Shown: positions 14,762-23,540, counted from the first letter of the stretch. The stretch: DNA of 46,169 bases from Syntrophomonadaceae bacterium (GCA_003560915.1 PWJM01000181.1:1-46169), one strand, 5' to 3'. Numbers and translations: made by a program. Notes: a model not told the origin generated them from the letters alone.

Positions 14762-16396
14762 TTACCTTTCTAAGAAGGAAAATTTGGCATGGGTCATCAT
14801 CGCATGGTCAAACATGAAGGTCCAGCCATCATACTCCTCAGGCCTGAAAACAAAATAATAGTAATTGTTATACAAGGGAATCTCCGGAACATCCTCCGCC
14901 AGAACTTCCTGAAGCTTAAATATTACCTGCTTCCGTTTTGCCCGGTCTGTTTCCCGGAGCTGTTCCAGGCAGAGACGGTCAACTTCAGCATTCACATACC
15001 CCTGGTTATTGCCCAGTAGGCCTGTGGCGGAACCGCCGGAACCTTCTTCCAGCTGGCTGTAGTAACGCAACCTTAAATAGTCAGCATCTAATCCCCAGGC
15101 ACCCATGGATAGTATGGCCATTTCATAGTTCCCTTCATTGGCCCGGGCATCCCTGGACTTACTGTCTACTGATGTTACCTTTAAATCAATATTCACTTTG
15201 GCCAGTTGTTCCTTAAGCAGTTCACCTACACGGACTTCAGGGCCCTCTGACACTAGAAGCTCAAAAGACAGGCTGCCATCTACTCCTGCTTCTTTAAGCA
15301 GTTCTAATGCTTTCTCAGGATTATGCTGATATTTGGGCTGGTTTGAATTATACCATTGATGGTCTATTGGAAGAATTCCTGGACTTCCAGGCTTTGCAGC
15401 CCCTCTCATCACTTTTTGTATTATTTCCTCTTTATCAATAGCGTGATTAAAAGCCTGCCGAAACTCCTTTTTCTTAAACAGTTCATTTTTATTCATATTA
15501 AAACTAATCATGGTTCCTGCCAATGCAGGGCTTTCTACCACCAGAAATTCATCATTATTTTCAAAGCGGGAAAGAAGATCCGGGGTAATCCTGGTAATGG
15601 TAATGTCTCCATTTTCAAAGGCTAAAATCTCATCGCTGACCGGCACCATTTCTATCACATCAACCCGTGGTTTGGGCCCCCAGTAGTCTTCAAAGGCCTC
15701 GTAACGGTAAGTGCCGTGTTCCTTGCTGTAGTCTGTTAAAATAAAGGGTCCGCAGCCAATTAATGCGCCCTCATCGGTAAATTCGTACGGGTCATCAATA
15801 TCTTTCCATATATGTTCGGGAATAATCCTCATCATTCCTGCTTCACAGTAAAAAGTTGCATCGGGTCCAGAGGTAATGATTTTCACCTGGTAGTCGCTAA
15901 CTGCCTCAATACTCTGAATATAACCGGCTTTAGTAATCACCTCACCGATAAATACCGGGGGGTGCTCCAAATAATATTCAAAGGAAAAAACTACGTCTTT
16001 TGCGGTCATTTCCTCTCCATCATGCCATTTTACCCCTTCTCTCAGGTAAATATCGTGGGTTTTCCCATCTTCACTGATATCCCACTTTTCTGCCAGCCAG
16101 AGAGTACACTGTTCCTCGTCCGGTTCCAAAAGGGAATCAAAAACATACTTCATAACGGTACCCCTCATGCGGGGATAATGGCCAAAGGGTGAAGGAAAAC
16201 CGGCATCTCCCCCTTCTAGTTTAACAATTACAGGATCTCTGGGTGTTTCCACCTCACCGGGATCTGACACTGCTGCGTCCTCATCACCGGTACCCACATC
16301 TCCGTTTCCGTTACAACCTGCCGTAAAAGAAAACACCAGCAAAAGAATCCATAACCATAATACTGCCTTACTTAAAAAACACGACTTGACTGACAA
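14762..16396 (-). CDS. ABC importer substrate-binding lipoprotein (family 5; DppA/NikA type)
   Basis: A 544-residue solute-binding protein. The N-terminal hydrophobic signal ends in the lipobox FTAGC (Cys 28), followed by an acidic linker; the mature part has family-5 marks: LAEKWDISEDGKTHDIYLR, GVKWHDGEEMTAKDVVFSFE and the FRQAFNHAIDKEEI segment. TTG 16396 follows AAGGAGG by 7 nt. It heads the importer operon. Family 5 proteins bind peptides, nickel-chelates or opine-type metallophores; given the His-tailed ATPase downstream, a metal complex is favoured but not shown. The protein has a long polar linker but no visible His-rich site of its own. Confidence 0.88.
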   Translation of the reverse strand: MSVKSCFLSKAVLWLWILLLVFSFTAGCNGNGDVGTGDEDAAVSDPGEVETPRDPVIVKLEGGDAGFPSPFGHYPRMRGTVMKYVFDSLLEPDEEQCTLWLAEKWDISEDGKTHDIYLREGVKWHDGEEMTAKDVVFSFEYYLEHPPVFIGEVITKAGYIQSIEAVSDYQVKIITSGPDATFYCEAGMMRIIPEHIWKDIDDPYEFTDEGALIGCGPFILTDYSKEHGTYRYEAFEDYWGPKPRVDVIEMVPVSDEILAFENGDITITRITPDLLSRFENNDEFLVVESPALAGTMISFNMNKNELFKKKEFRQAFNHAIDKEEIIQKVMRGAAKPGSPGILPIDHQWYNSNQPKYQHNPEKALELLKEAGVDGSLSFELLVSEGPEVRVGELLKEQLAKVNIDLKVTSVDSKSRDARANEGNYEMAILSMGAWGLDADYLRLRYYSQLEEGSGGSATGLLGNNQGYVNAEVDRLCLEQLRETDRAKRKQVIFKLQEVLAEDVPEIPLYNNYYYFVFRPEEYDGWTFMFDHAMMTHAKFSFLER

Positions 16397-16480
16397 AACA
16401 TCCCCTCCTTCATTAATTTATTGGCTACAATAAAGTCAAAACGATTTGATTTATTAAAATGACTGCCCAAACCGTATGTA

Positions 16481-16501
16481 TTACTAATTTTTACTTAGTA
16501 A
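16481..16501. promoter_or_regulatory. TTACTAA dyad upstream of the importer operon
   Basis: TTACTAA-N7-TTAGTAA, a perfect 7-bp inverted repeat 85-105 bp before the binding-protein start, inside the 404-nt divergent spacer 16397-16800. The same TTACTAA word recurs near the MarR gene (16759-16781), so it may be the MarR site controlling both. Confidence 0.4.
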
Positions 16502-16709
16502 CACTATTAGCTATTGTTCTACAAATAAATAACAATATCCTTTCTATTTTTTAAACTTTTTAATGTTTTAATTTTTTGAATTTTGCAGCTTTGTTACACA
16601 TGCTCTTACACCAGGTTAAAAACATTAAATATACTGCCCCTTAATACTTCCCTCACAAATAACGTTGAAGCATTAACTTTAGAAATACAACAAAATTTTT
16701 TCAAAAGTG

Positions 16710-16739
16710 TTGACAACAGGAAAATACCTGGTTTATCAT
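16710..16739 (+). promoter_or_regulatory. Predicted MarR-gene promoter and operator region
   Basis: TTGACA (16710-16715) and TATCAT (16734-16739), 18 bp apart. Immediately downstream are TTACTAA (16759-16765) and TTACTATACTAA (16770-16781), placed to block transcription when bound. Confidence 0.45.
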
Positions 16740-16800
16740 AATATTTGAATATCAAACATTACTAAAAACTTACTATACTAATTTCAAAGGAGAATGCTCT

Positions 16801-17220
16801 GTGAAAGATTTAGAACAGCTTACCGACGAACTGCTCTGTTTTTTTAACGGATTTGCTTCCTGGGAAAGCTCTGTAATACGTTCCAGCGATTTAACGGTTT
16901 CCGAGGCCCATGCCATAGAAATACTGGGACAGTACGGCAAAATGAACATGAAACAGCTGTCTGAAAAATTAGGAGTTACAACCGGTACCACCACCGTTAC
17001 CGTGGACCGCCTGGAAAACCGAGGATATGCCCGCCGGGAATCCATCAAGGAGGACCGGAGAGTAAATTTAATTAGCTTAACGGTAAAAGGAGAGAAAGCT
17101 TTTGAAGAGCATCACCGTTATCACTTATGTCTTACAGAGCAGATGGTCTCTACCCTTTCCGCCGAAGAAAGCTCCTTGCTGCTGAACATTTTAAAAAAAA
17201 TAAATAAAGAGGTATTTTAA
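16801..17220 (+). CDS. MarR-family transcriptional regulator
   Basis: A 139-residue winged-helix protein: MKQLSEKLGVTTGTTTVTVDRLENRGYARRES is the helix-turn-helix and turn (about residues 43-75), followed by the family's wing EDRRVNLISLTVKG. GTG start with AAAGGAG 9 nt upstream. It is divergent from the metal/peptide importer and co-directional with the defective P-type ATPase. Ligand unknown; genomic context suggests metal or efflux-related control. TTACTAA words before it may be its binding sites. Confidence 0.9.
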   Translation: MKDLEQLTDELLCFFNGFASWESSVIRSSDLTVSEAHAIEILGQYGKMNMKQLSEKLGVTTGTTTVTVDRLENRGYARRESIKEDRRVNLISLTVKGEKAFEEHHRYHLCLTEQMVSTLSAEESSLLLNILKKINKEVF

Positions 17221-17259
17221 AACCGTGCGACAACCAGGGACGGTTCTCAAAGTATCGCA
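17221..17259. repeat. GGGACGGTT-type palindromic repeat copy
   Basis: AACCGT / ACGGTT and TGCGA / TCGCA nested inverted repeats around CAGGGACGGTTCTC. The core GGACGGTTCT recurs at 20391-20423 (inverted) and 31667-31773. A short dispersed element rather than a terminator. Confidence 0.55.
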
Positions 17260-17379
17260 TAATTTTACGACTATTTTTAACAGCAGAAACAGTTCTTACT
17301 CTGTCACCTAATTTAAACAAAAACCATTAGTTTTCATGGGGGAACCCAATATCCCGTTGAGAAAGGAAGTGTCAAACTA

Positions 17380-18471
17380 ATGATTGGAAGATATGCCGGC
17401 GCAGTAAAATACAAAGAACTGCTGCAGAAAAAAGAGTTTTTTATGGTGTCCATGGGAATTCTATTGGTTACCCTTTCTTTCTTAACAGGAAACAAAAATG
17501 TTTCGTTCCCCCTGTCTGACCTGCTGGCCTTGGGTGCTGTTCTTCTTTTAGGCGGGCCTATCATTGTTGAAGCTGTGCGGGGACTCATCCAAAAGGAGGT
17601 AAATGTGGTTGAACTGGTCAGCCTGGCCATCATAGCTTCGGTGATAGCTGGAGAATACCAGGCCGCGGCTATCGTGGCTACGATTATGGTTCTTGGCTCC
17701 CTGGTGGAACAGTTCACCTCCCAAAAAGCCCGTTCGGCCATACTTTCCCTGATGGAACTAAAGCCGGAAAAAGCCAGCCTGCTCCGCCTCGGAACAAAAC
17801 ATTCAGAAAAAGCCCTTTCGGCAAAAGAAAATGGTTCCCTTCTGGGATTCATTCATATTCAGGAAGAAATTCGCCCCGGGGTTCATGAAGTAATTGGCTC
17901 GCTGGAGAAAACAGGGATTTCAGAAATACACCTGCTGTCCGGTGATCGCCAGCAGGCTGTCCAAAAGGTGGCGGAGAAAACCGGAATCCCCCATTGTTCC
18001 GGTGAAATGCTGCCGGAGGATAAACTACGTTTTCTAAAGAAGATTCAAAAGAAAAATAATAGCGTGGCCATGGTGGGAGATGGAGTAAATGACGCCCCTT
18101 CCCTGGTTACCGCCAATGTGGGAATTGCCATGGGAGTTATGGGCACCGACACGGCCATTGAATCTGCAGACATTGCCCTTATGGCCGATGACCTGGAAAG
18201 GCTGACTTTTTTATTCCGCCTGGGAAAACAAACGGTAAAAACGATTCACTCCAACATCTTTTTTGCCCTGTTCTTCAATCTGGCAGCCTTGATTGCTTCA
18301 GGGAGCGGTATGTTAACCCCGGTAACCGGCGCCATTACCCACAATATTGGTTCCATCTTTGTGGTGGTAAATTCAGCACTGCTTCTTAAGTTTTCGGGAG
18401 AAAAACCCGAATTAACCGGTCAAAAAATCCACGAACAAATTTCCGGGCAAATCTCCGCCGACAAATATTAA
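17380..18471 (+). pseudogene. Internally deleted heavy-metal P-type ATPase
   Basis: A 363-residue open frame with both ends of a P1B ATPase but no middle. Present: four N-terminal helices (to about residue 115), the start of the actuator domain (SLMELKPEKASLLR), then abruptly the end of the catalytic domain (HLLSGDRQQAVQKVAEKTGI, MVGDGVNDAPSL) and the last two helices (THNIGSIFVVVNSALLL). Missing: the TGES loop, the CPx metal-site helix and the DKTGT phosphorylation site. Family members are usually 600-750 residues, so roughly 270 were lost in frame. It cannot pump by the normal mechanism. GAAAGGAAG precedes ATG 17380. A recent deletion or a repurposed short protein are both possible; a terminator follows. 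Confidence 0.8.
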
Positions 18472-18544
18472 TTGGCCTGTCCCTGTTCGAAGGCAAGCGC
18501 TAATCCCTTTCGTGGAGCCTTCCTCATTCCATTCAAAAATGTAA

Positions 18545-18569
18545 AACCGGAAGGTTAACCCTTCCGGTT
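18545..18569 (+). terminator. Terminator after the P-type ATPase remnant
   Basis: Perfect 10-bp stem AACCGGAAGG / CCTTCCGGTT with a 5-nt loop, followed by CAATAACAATTTTTT on the plus strand. Confidence 0.8.
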
Positions 18570-18710
18570 CAATAACAATTTTTTCAAGCTCCTGAACTAA
18601 TCCCTGGAAAGAAAGGACAGTTTGCTGTGACTCAAGGCATGATGATCAAATATTAGACTGGCGCCTACCATTTGGGGTGCACTTCAAGTTGTTTTTTTTC
18701 CACATATCCG

Positions 18711-19127
18711 CTAACGGGAACATTTGTCACACAGGCCTCGAATAAATACCTCCTGTTCCTCAACAGTGTACCCGGGCCTGATTTCCGAAAGCTGGGGAAT
18801 CTTCATTTCCTTAATGCATTCTACTTTGCCGCATGAATTACACACAAAATGTGGGTGGTGTTCCTCACCATCTTTGGCATCCGTCAGGGCAAATCGCCAG
18901 ATCCGATCCCCGGTTTCTACCCGGTGAACAATGCCTGCTTCCAAAAAAGCATGCAGAGATCGGTAAACACTGACAAAATTAAAATCAATATCCGATAATT
19001 GATTGGAAATTTCCTGTTGTGACAGCGGTTGTTTCGTCTTGAGAAGAAGCTCAATCAAAGCAATTCTTCCTGGGGTACATTTAAACCCATTTTTTTGTAA
19101 TATGTCCCGGGCAGTCTCGCAGTTCAT
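18711..19127 (-). CDS. Fur-family metal-responsive regulator
   Basis: A 138-residue Fur/Zur-type repressor. The N-terminal winged helix contains CTPGRIALIELL and VSVYRSLHAFLEAGIVHRV; the dimer domain has the metal-site string EEHHPHFVCNSCGKVECI, and the C-terminus ends in CDKC, giving the two CxxC pairs that hold structural zinc. AAAGGTGA lies before ATG 19127. It follows the cobalt-transporter genes (74 nt gap). Whether it senses zinc, iron or another metal cannot be told from sequence; the two CxxC pairs and HHPHF are compatible with Zur or Fur. Confidence 0.88.
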   Translation of the reverse strand: MNCETARDILQKNGFKCTPGRIALIELLLKTKQPLSQQEISNQLSDIDFNFVSVYRSLHAFLEAGIVHRVETGDRIWRFALTDAKDGEEHHPHFVCNSCGKVECIKEMKIPQLSEIRPGYTVEEQEVFIRGLCDKCSR

Positions 19128-19200
19128 AACTTCACCTTTGCAGATAATATGTACAGCAGACTTATTATATCATCGGGAAGAACTTCTGCCAAGTCACATA

Positions 19201-19635
19201 TTACTCTACAGGTAGAGCTGCTTCTTTATTTTTCACCCTGTAATGAAATACCAGAGCAATAATTACAAATCCCAGCAGTACTAAAATTACTGTCACTGCC
19301 CTGGACAGTTCATCACCATGGGAATCTCCGGTTTTCCATTCCGCCCTGTGTCCTAAACCGTCATCAGCGACAACTCGAACATCTCCCTGGTCTAAAGGAT
19401 AATAGAAATGTCCCTTTTCATCCAGACCCCCCCGGGCAATTTCACTACCGGCTTCATCATATACCACCACTTCTGCTCTTCTAGCAATTCGTCCTCCATC
19501 ATATATAACTTTTACTATACCTTCCTCCACCGGCTCCACAATCATTCGGTGAGCGGATACCGTTGAAGAGAGCAGAAATACTAGGGATAAGGTTATAATA
19601 ACAGGAAACAAATACCGTTTAAAACTTCTGCCCAT
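19201..19635 (-). CDS. NikL/CbiL-type accessory protein of a Ni/Co ECF transporter
   Basis: A 144-residue secreted, membrane-anchored protein: signal helix ending in VSAHRM, an immunoglobulin-like domain with DGGRIARRAEVVVYDEAG, GGLDEKGHFYYP and DDGLGHRAEW, and a C-terminal helix with a basic tail. This is the layout of NikL-like proteins that replace or assist CbiN in CbiM-type transporters. His after the signal peptide and the GLGHR loop may handle metal. It follows cbiM by 34 nt, in the riboswitch-controlled unit starting at 21480. Confidence 0.8.
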   Translation of the reverse strand: MGRSFKRYLFPVIITLSLVFLLSSTVSAHRMIVEPVEEGIVKVIYDGGRIARRAEVVVYDEAGSEIARGGLDEKGHFYYPLDQGDVRVVADDGLGHRAEWKTGDSHGDELSRAVTVILVLLGFVIIALVFHYRVKNKEAALPVE

Positions 19636-19669
19636 AAGCAGCTACCACCCCTTTAGTGCCAAAATAACT

Positions 19670-20311
19670 TTATATCCCCTTGATTGATGGATTGTTTGCA
19701 GCATTTACTGCAGGTATTTTCAGCATACCCGGCTTGGCATTATACAAAAACTTAACGGCATAACCAGTAATTAATCCCTCCACTGCAATTAAAGGTAGAT
19801 GACCCGCGGCCAAAAGGTTAATCACAGAGAAAAATCCCTCCGCAAACCTCTGATCACTGAACAATAAAAATAAAATCAACAGTACCAGTGTACCTGTGAT
19901 GGCCAGGCCTCCCGCCAGGGCTCCCCCCATAAAGACAGACCGTTTCTGAATCCCTAGAAATAATTTATGAACCAAAAGTGCTGGTAAAGCCAACATAAGC
20001 GTATTGGCACCCAGAGTAGAAAGGCCCCCGTGTTGAAACAATATGGCTTGAAGCAGCAGACCCACAAAGAACGCCAGCGGAGCCCGCCTTCCCAGGATAA
20101 TGCCTAAAAGGCCTCCCAGTATAGGGTGTACAGTTGAAGGACCTACAGGGATACTGATTAGGGATATTGCAAAAAACCCCCCGGTCATCAGGCTTATCAT
20201 AGGAATTTCTTCCTCCTGGACACCCTTTATTGAATAAGCTACCAGAGCTCCTGCCCCTACATATGCCGCTGCGGCCACAGGCAAGCTTAAAACACCGTCG
20301 GCTAAGTGCAC
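19670..20311 (-). CDS. cbiM: Cobalt ECF transporter substrate-binding component CbiM
   Basis: A 213-residue membrane protein. The mature N-terminus MHLADG, whose His2 coordinates the metal in CbiM/NikM, is intact; GPSTVHPILGG and FQHGGLSTLGANT are family hallmarks. Start GTG 20311, seven nt after AGGGAGG. It lies in the unit lipoprotein-cbiM-nikL-like under a cobalamin riboswitch, which points to cobalt rather than nickel. No CbiN gene is present; the NikL-like gene next door likely takes its place. Confidence 0.92.
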   Translation of the reverse strand: MHLADGVLSLPVAAAAYVGAGALVAYSIKGVQEEEIPMISLMTGGFFAISLISIPVGPSTVHPILGGLLGIILGRRAPLAFFVGLLLQAILFQHGGLSTLGANTLMLALPALLVHKLFLGIQKRSVFMGGALAGGLAITGTLVLLILFLLFSDQRFAEGFFSVINLLAAGHLPLIAVEGLITGYAVKFLYNAKPGMLKIPAVNAANNPSIKGI

Positions 20312-20390
20312 TTCATTCCCTCCCTTGCGTACTATTAAAACAGTATAGGCAACCTTGCCCTGTGAAAAGCGGCACTATCCGAAGAATATC

Positions 20391-20423
20391 AATAAGACAG
20401 CAGAACCGTCCCCTTGTCTTATT
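20391..20423. repeat. GGGACGGTT-type repeat copy (inverted) forming a hairpin
   Basis: AATAAGACA / TGTCTTATT, a perfect 9-bp stem enclosing GCAGAACCGTCCCCT. The core AGAACCGTCCCC is shared with the elements at 17221 and 31667. It lies between the lipoprotein gene and cbiM. Confidence 0.6.
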
Positions 20424-20455
20424 CTCTTATAAGGCTCCTTGGGCCTAGTTTCGGT

Positions 20456-20998
20456 CTAGTGATAATGCCCGCAATCTTCGTACTCAACAGGGTTTTTAGC
20501 TTCTACCTCATTCCCACTGCTGTCTAACATTTTAAGGTCGAACTCATGGGGAAAATGCTCCAAAAATACAACGTATTCCCCTGCTTCCGTTATTTCAAAG
20601 GTAAATGTTGTTTCATCTGAATTTAATATAAGAGAGTAACCATAGTCCGGTACCACGGTAAAAATTCCTCCGGGTTGGATCTCTTCCATATCCTCTTCCA
20701 TAATATGGTGGGCAAGGTGGGCAATATCATCCATGTGTCCTTCATTTAAAAGAAAAGCGATATCACAGGAGGGGTCACCACTTTCCCCAAACTCCAGGGT
20801 GTAAATGCCTGCCTCAAAGGAATATTCACCGCTCCATTCATAGGGAAGATCTCCATGGTCATGGTCATGGGAATGATGATCATGATCTGCGGGTTCATCA
20901 TTCTGGGATCGATCTGGAGCTGCCGTATCCTGTCCCCCGCATCCGGCAATAATTAGTAAGCTTATCAGTATGATTGGTAAAATCCAGTATTTTTTCAA
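20456..20998 (-). CDS. His-rich lipoprotein under cobalamin riboswitch control
   Basis: A 180-residue lipoprotein: signal helix with lipobox IIAGC, then a flexible His/Asp-rich segment (DHDHHSHDHDHGD) and a folded part of about 130 residues beginning YEWSGEYSFEAGIYTLEF, with paired repeats of beta-strand type and a CGHYH end. Not recognised as a named family with certainty. TTG 20998 is chosen for the AAGGAG site about 10 nt upstream and the signal peptide that begins there. Being first in the riboswitch-controlled cobalt unit and having many metal ligands, it probably captures cobalt outside the membrane for CbiM; this is inference. Confidence 0.72.
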   Translation of the reverse strand: MKKYWILPIILISLLIIAGCGGQDTAAPDRSQNDEPADHDHHSHDHDHGDLPYEWSGEYSFEAGIYTLEFGESGDPSCDIAFLLNEGHMDDIAHLAHHIMEEDMEEIQPGGIFTVVPDYGYSLILNSDETTFTFEITEAGEYVVFLEHFPHEFDLKMLDSSGNEVEAKNPVEYEDCGHYH

Positions 20999-21192
20999 TC
21001 CTGTCACTCTCCTTGTAATATTCAATTTGGTCCTGGTTTTATAATGTGACCTTTTTCCCCTTCTCAATCTTTCAAATACTCTTTTTATTAATAAAAGAAT
21101 ATTTTATTATAGTTATTCTTAATAATTTCTGCAAGCCTGTTATGTTTAAACTATAAACCACCTCCAGTAAATCTATTGGCTGTCAAAACAAA

Positions 21193-21224
21193 AACCTTTA
21201 TATCCCATCAAGGGTATAAAGGTT
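21193..21224 (-). terminator. Riboswitch-linked terminator before the lipoprotein-cbiM unit
   Basis: AACCTTTATACCC pairs with GGGATATAAAGGTT on the minus strand, followed by TTTTTGTTTT. It lies between the cobalamin aptamer and the first gene, so B12 binding would promote termination. Confidence 0.75.
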
Positions 21225-21280
21225 CTGAAGACAAAATACTTGTGAAATCTTAACCCCATACACCGTGGGTAGTAAAATTA

Positions 21281-21480
21281 AGAAAACAAGCAGGTCTCCT
21301 GGCTTAGGTTCATCGCTCTTTTACGCCTTCCCGGCAGGAGTTTTCCATTAATGGAATCTCTATTTGCCAGTGGCTGCTCTGCTTGTAAAAGGCTCACCAT
21401 CACAGTGACGGGATCGCGCTGGATTCTCACCAGCTTCCCTTTTATTCTTTTAAGAAAGAACTTGCTTTCTATTTATTTAG
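21281..21480 (-). ncRNA. Cobalamin riboswitch 1
   Basis: On the minus strand: AGGGAAGCTGGTGAGAATCC, GCGCGATCCCGTCACTGTGA and GCCAGGAGACCTGCTTG, i.e. the L3/J conserved box, the CCxxCACTGT box and the closing B12 box. The outer P1 helix pairs AGAAAGCAAG with CTTGTTTTCT. It precedes a terminator and the lipoprotein-cbiM-nikL-like genes, consistent with shut-off of cobalt uptake when B12 is plentiful. A hairpin CCCACGG...TGGG lies between aptamer and terminator. Confidence 0.92.
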
Positions 21481-21706
21481 TTTTTAAAGGCTGAATCCGA
21501 TTAATTTAATATTACATTACAAAATATACAATTGCAAGTAATTTGCATTAAAAAATGTTACAATTTATATGTTTTATATCTCCTGTTTCTATTTTATTAC
21601 CTTTTTATTAAAACATTCCATTAAAGGATTAACATATTTCTTTAAGAGTTAAGACATTCCTTTTATCTTTACCTTTAAGGGAAAACCCGTCAGCACCCTT
21701 AACTAA

Positions 21707-22525
21707 TTAATTTTTGTTTTTTCCAACCGGCATACAGGACCTGATTATTCCCGCCGCTTCTTCCGGGCTGCGGGGACTAAATCCGGTGCCTTCAAAAATA
21801 TCCGCCAGCATGGGGACCTCTAAATATCCCTGAATCATCAATTCCCTGTCCGTCAGCAGCTCCACCTCTCCTGCAGCCAGTATTTCCCCTTCTTTCATAA
21901 TAATTACCTGGTCGGCCCAGGTATAAGCCAGATTTACATCATGAGTACTGAGGATAAGGGTTGCTCCCTTTATACTTAAGTCATTCAGTATATCCACCAT
22001 TTGACAGGTAGAGTAAGGATCCAGGCCCGAAAAAGGCTCGTCACAAACCAGCATTTCCGGCTCCATGGCCAGCAGTCCGGCAATAGCCACTTTCTTTTTT
22101 TGCCCCAGGCTTAAATTATACGGGGGTTTGTCCTTCAGCCCTTCAATGTTTACCATTTGTATGGCCTTGAAAGTTCTGGATAATACTTCTTCCTCTCCCA
22201 ATTTTAAATTCCTGGGTCCAAAGGCAATATCGTTAAATACCGTAGTGGAAAACAGCTGGTTATCGGGATTATCAAAGAGAAGTCCTACTTGCTGCCTGAT
22301 TTTTGATATATTTTTCTTTAGTAGTGGAAACCCCATTACCGTAACCTGCCCCTGCTGGGGCAGAAAAATCCCATTCAAGTGATAAATTAAAGTAGTTTTT
22401 CCGCTTCCATTGGAACCCAGTATAGCTGTTTTTTTGTTTCTTTCTATTTTCAAGTTGATATCATTTAAGGCTTCGGTACCATCGGCATAATTATATTTAA
22501 GACCCGTAATATCTACAGCATTCAT
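21707..22525 (-). CDS. cbiO: Cobalt ECF transporter ATPase CbiO
   Basis: A 272-residue ATPase energising the ECF transporter: Walker A GSNGSGKT (about 37-44), Q-loop FDNPDNQLF, signature NLSLGQKKKVAIAG, Walker B MLVCDEPFSGLDP, switch STHD. DNPDNQLF is typical of CbiO/NikO. Its ATG follows the cbiQ stop directly, showing translational coupling. The C-terminal 50 residues are the usual CbiO extension. Confidence 0.92.
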   Translation of the reverse strand: MNAVDITGLKYNYADGTEALNDINLKIERNKKTAILGSNGSGKTTLIYHLNGIFLPQQGQVTVMGFPLLKKNISKIRQQVGLLFDNPDNQLFSTTVFNDIAFGPRNLKLGEEEVLSRTFKAIQMVNIEGLKDKPPYNLSLGQKKKVAIAGLLAMEPEMLVCDEPFSGLDPYSTCQMVDILNDLSIKGATLILSTHDVNLAYTWADQVIIMKEGEILAAGEVELLTDRELMIQGYLEVPMLADIFEGTGFSPRSPEEAAGIIRSCMPVGKNKN

Positions 22526-23269
22526 TTACAGCACCACCTGTTCTATAACGATTAAAAAGATTACTGAAAATACTGTAACCACCATTTTAAAAATATCCAT
22601 AGAGGTAATGGGAGAAGGGATGCTTACAGGCATTTTCCCCTGAAAACAACGGGAGGACATGGCTCTGTAAACATGTTCAGACCGATCCACCGATTTAATA
22701 AAAACTCCTCCTGAAAGTTCACCATACACCTTTAACGCATCCAGTTTTAGCCCACCAGAAAAAAGACGGGAAGCCAGGGCCCTCTGAATACTCTTAACCT
22801 CCTGCACAAACAAAAAAGTATAGCGATAAGCCAAAAACAAAACGGTAATAATAACATAAGGCACTTTAAGATGATACAGGCCCTCTAAAAATTCCTCCAG
22901 GGGCTGAGTAAGCAGCATGACTATCATGGCTGTCATGGAAGTTAACGCTTTCAGGGATATAAGAGCAGCAAAGGAATACCGGTCAGGTGAAGGGGGAAAC
23001 CCTCCCCCCAGTATAATGGGTAAAGACATCAGAGTTAAAAAAGGAACCAACAGCAGCAGTTTTTTCAGCAGAAAAAAGAAAGTGAAACCCATAAGTCCAG
23101 CAGAAATCAAGGTAAAGGCTAGAGCCGTCAAAACCAGTACAGGAGTATTTAAACTGACCACACCAAAGACCAGCAGTACTGCAGCAATGGTCTTGGCCCG
23201 GGAATCCCAGTTACGACCCCAGGAACGTACCTGTATGGTTTGATTCTCTTTCAAATTGTATCGGCCCAA
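22526..23269 (-). CDS. cbiQ: Cobalt ECF transporter T-component CbiQ
   Basis: A 247-residue coupling membrane protein linking CbiM to CbiO. Several helices are followed by the cytosolic coupling segment with RSEHVYRAMSSRCFQG, the position of the Ala-Arg-Gly motifs of T-components. TTG 23269 is chosen: AAGGAG lies 9 nt upstream, whereas the upstream in-frame ATG (23305) lies inside the riboswitch terminator and has no ribosome site. It is the first gene after cobalamin riboswitch 2, with cbiO immediately after. Confidence 0.9.
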   Translation of the reverse strand: MGRYNLKENQTIQVRSWGRNWDSRAKTIAAVLLVFGVVSLNTPVLVLTALAFTLISAGLMGFTFFFLLKKLLLLVPFLTLMSLPIILGGGFPPSPDRYSFAALISLKALTSMTAMIVMLLTQPLEEFLEGLYHLKVPYVIITVLFLAYRYTFLFVQEVKSIQRALASRLFSGGLKLDALKVYGELSGGVFIKSVDRSEHVYRAMSSRCFQGKMPVSIPSPITSMDIFKMVVTVFSVIFLIVIEQVVL

Positions 23270-23290
23270 TATTATTCGCTCCTTACAGAA

Positions 23291-23324
23291 AAAAACCTTC
23301 ATCATTACAAGGATAAAGGTTTTT
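23291..23324 (-). terminator. Riboswitch-linked terminator before cbiQ
   Basis: AAAAACCTTTATCC pairs with GATGAAGGTTTTTTT around a short loop on the minus strand, ending in a T-run that becomes part of the cbiQ leader. An upstream TTAAAGG could pair with CCTTTA to form an antiterminator. Confidence 0.75.
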
Positions 23325-23375
23325 GAGTAACTGAAATTCCTTTAACCCATGTACCGTGGGCATTTGGAAATAGCT

Positions 23376-23540
23376 GACGGGCAGGTATCCTGGCTCAGGT
23401 TCATCAGCTCTTTACGCCTTCCCGACTTAATCACTAATGATTGTCAGTGGCATATGTAAAAAGCATCCCCTTTACAGTGACGGCATCGCGCTGGAATTTC
23501 ACCAGCTTCCCCTTTTCTCCCCTGTGGGAGTAACCCGTTC
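23376..23540 (-). ncRNA. Cobalamin riboswitch 2
   Basis: Minus strand: GGGGAAGCTGGTGAAATTCC, GCGCGATGCCGTCACTGTAA and the B12 box GCCAGGATACCTGCCCGTC; P1 pairs ACGGG with CCCGT. A hairpin CCCACGGTACATGGG between aptamer and terminator is nearly identical to that of riboswitch 1 (CCCACGGTGTATGGGG), so the two switches probably share an ancestor. Controls cbiQ-cbiO. Confidence 0.92.

Noticed and set aside
23270-23305. ATG start for cbiQ at 23305
   Set aside because: Lies inside the riboswitch terminator stem and has no ribosome site; TTG 23269 has AAGGAG at the right distance.
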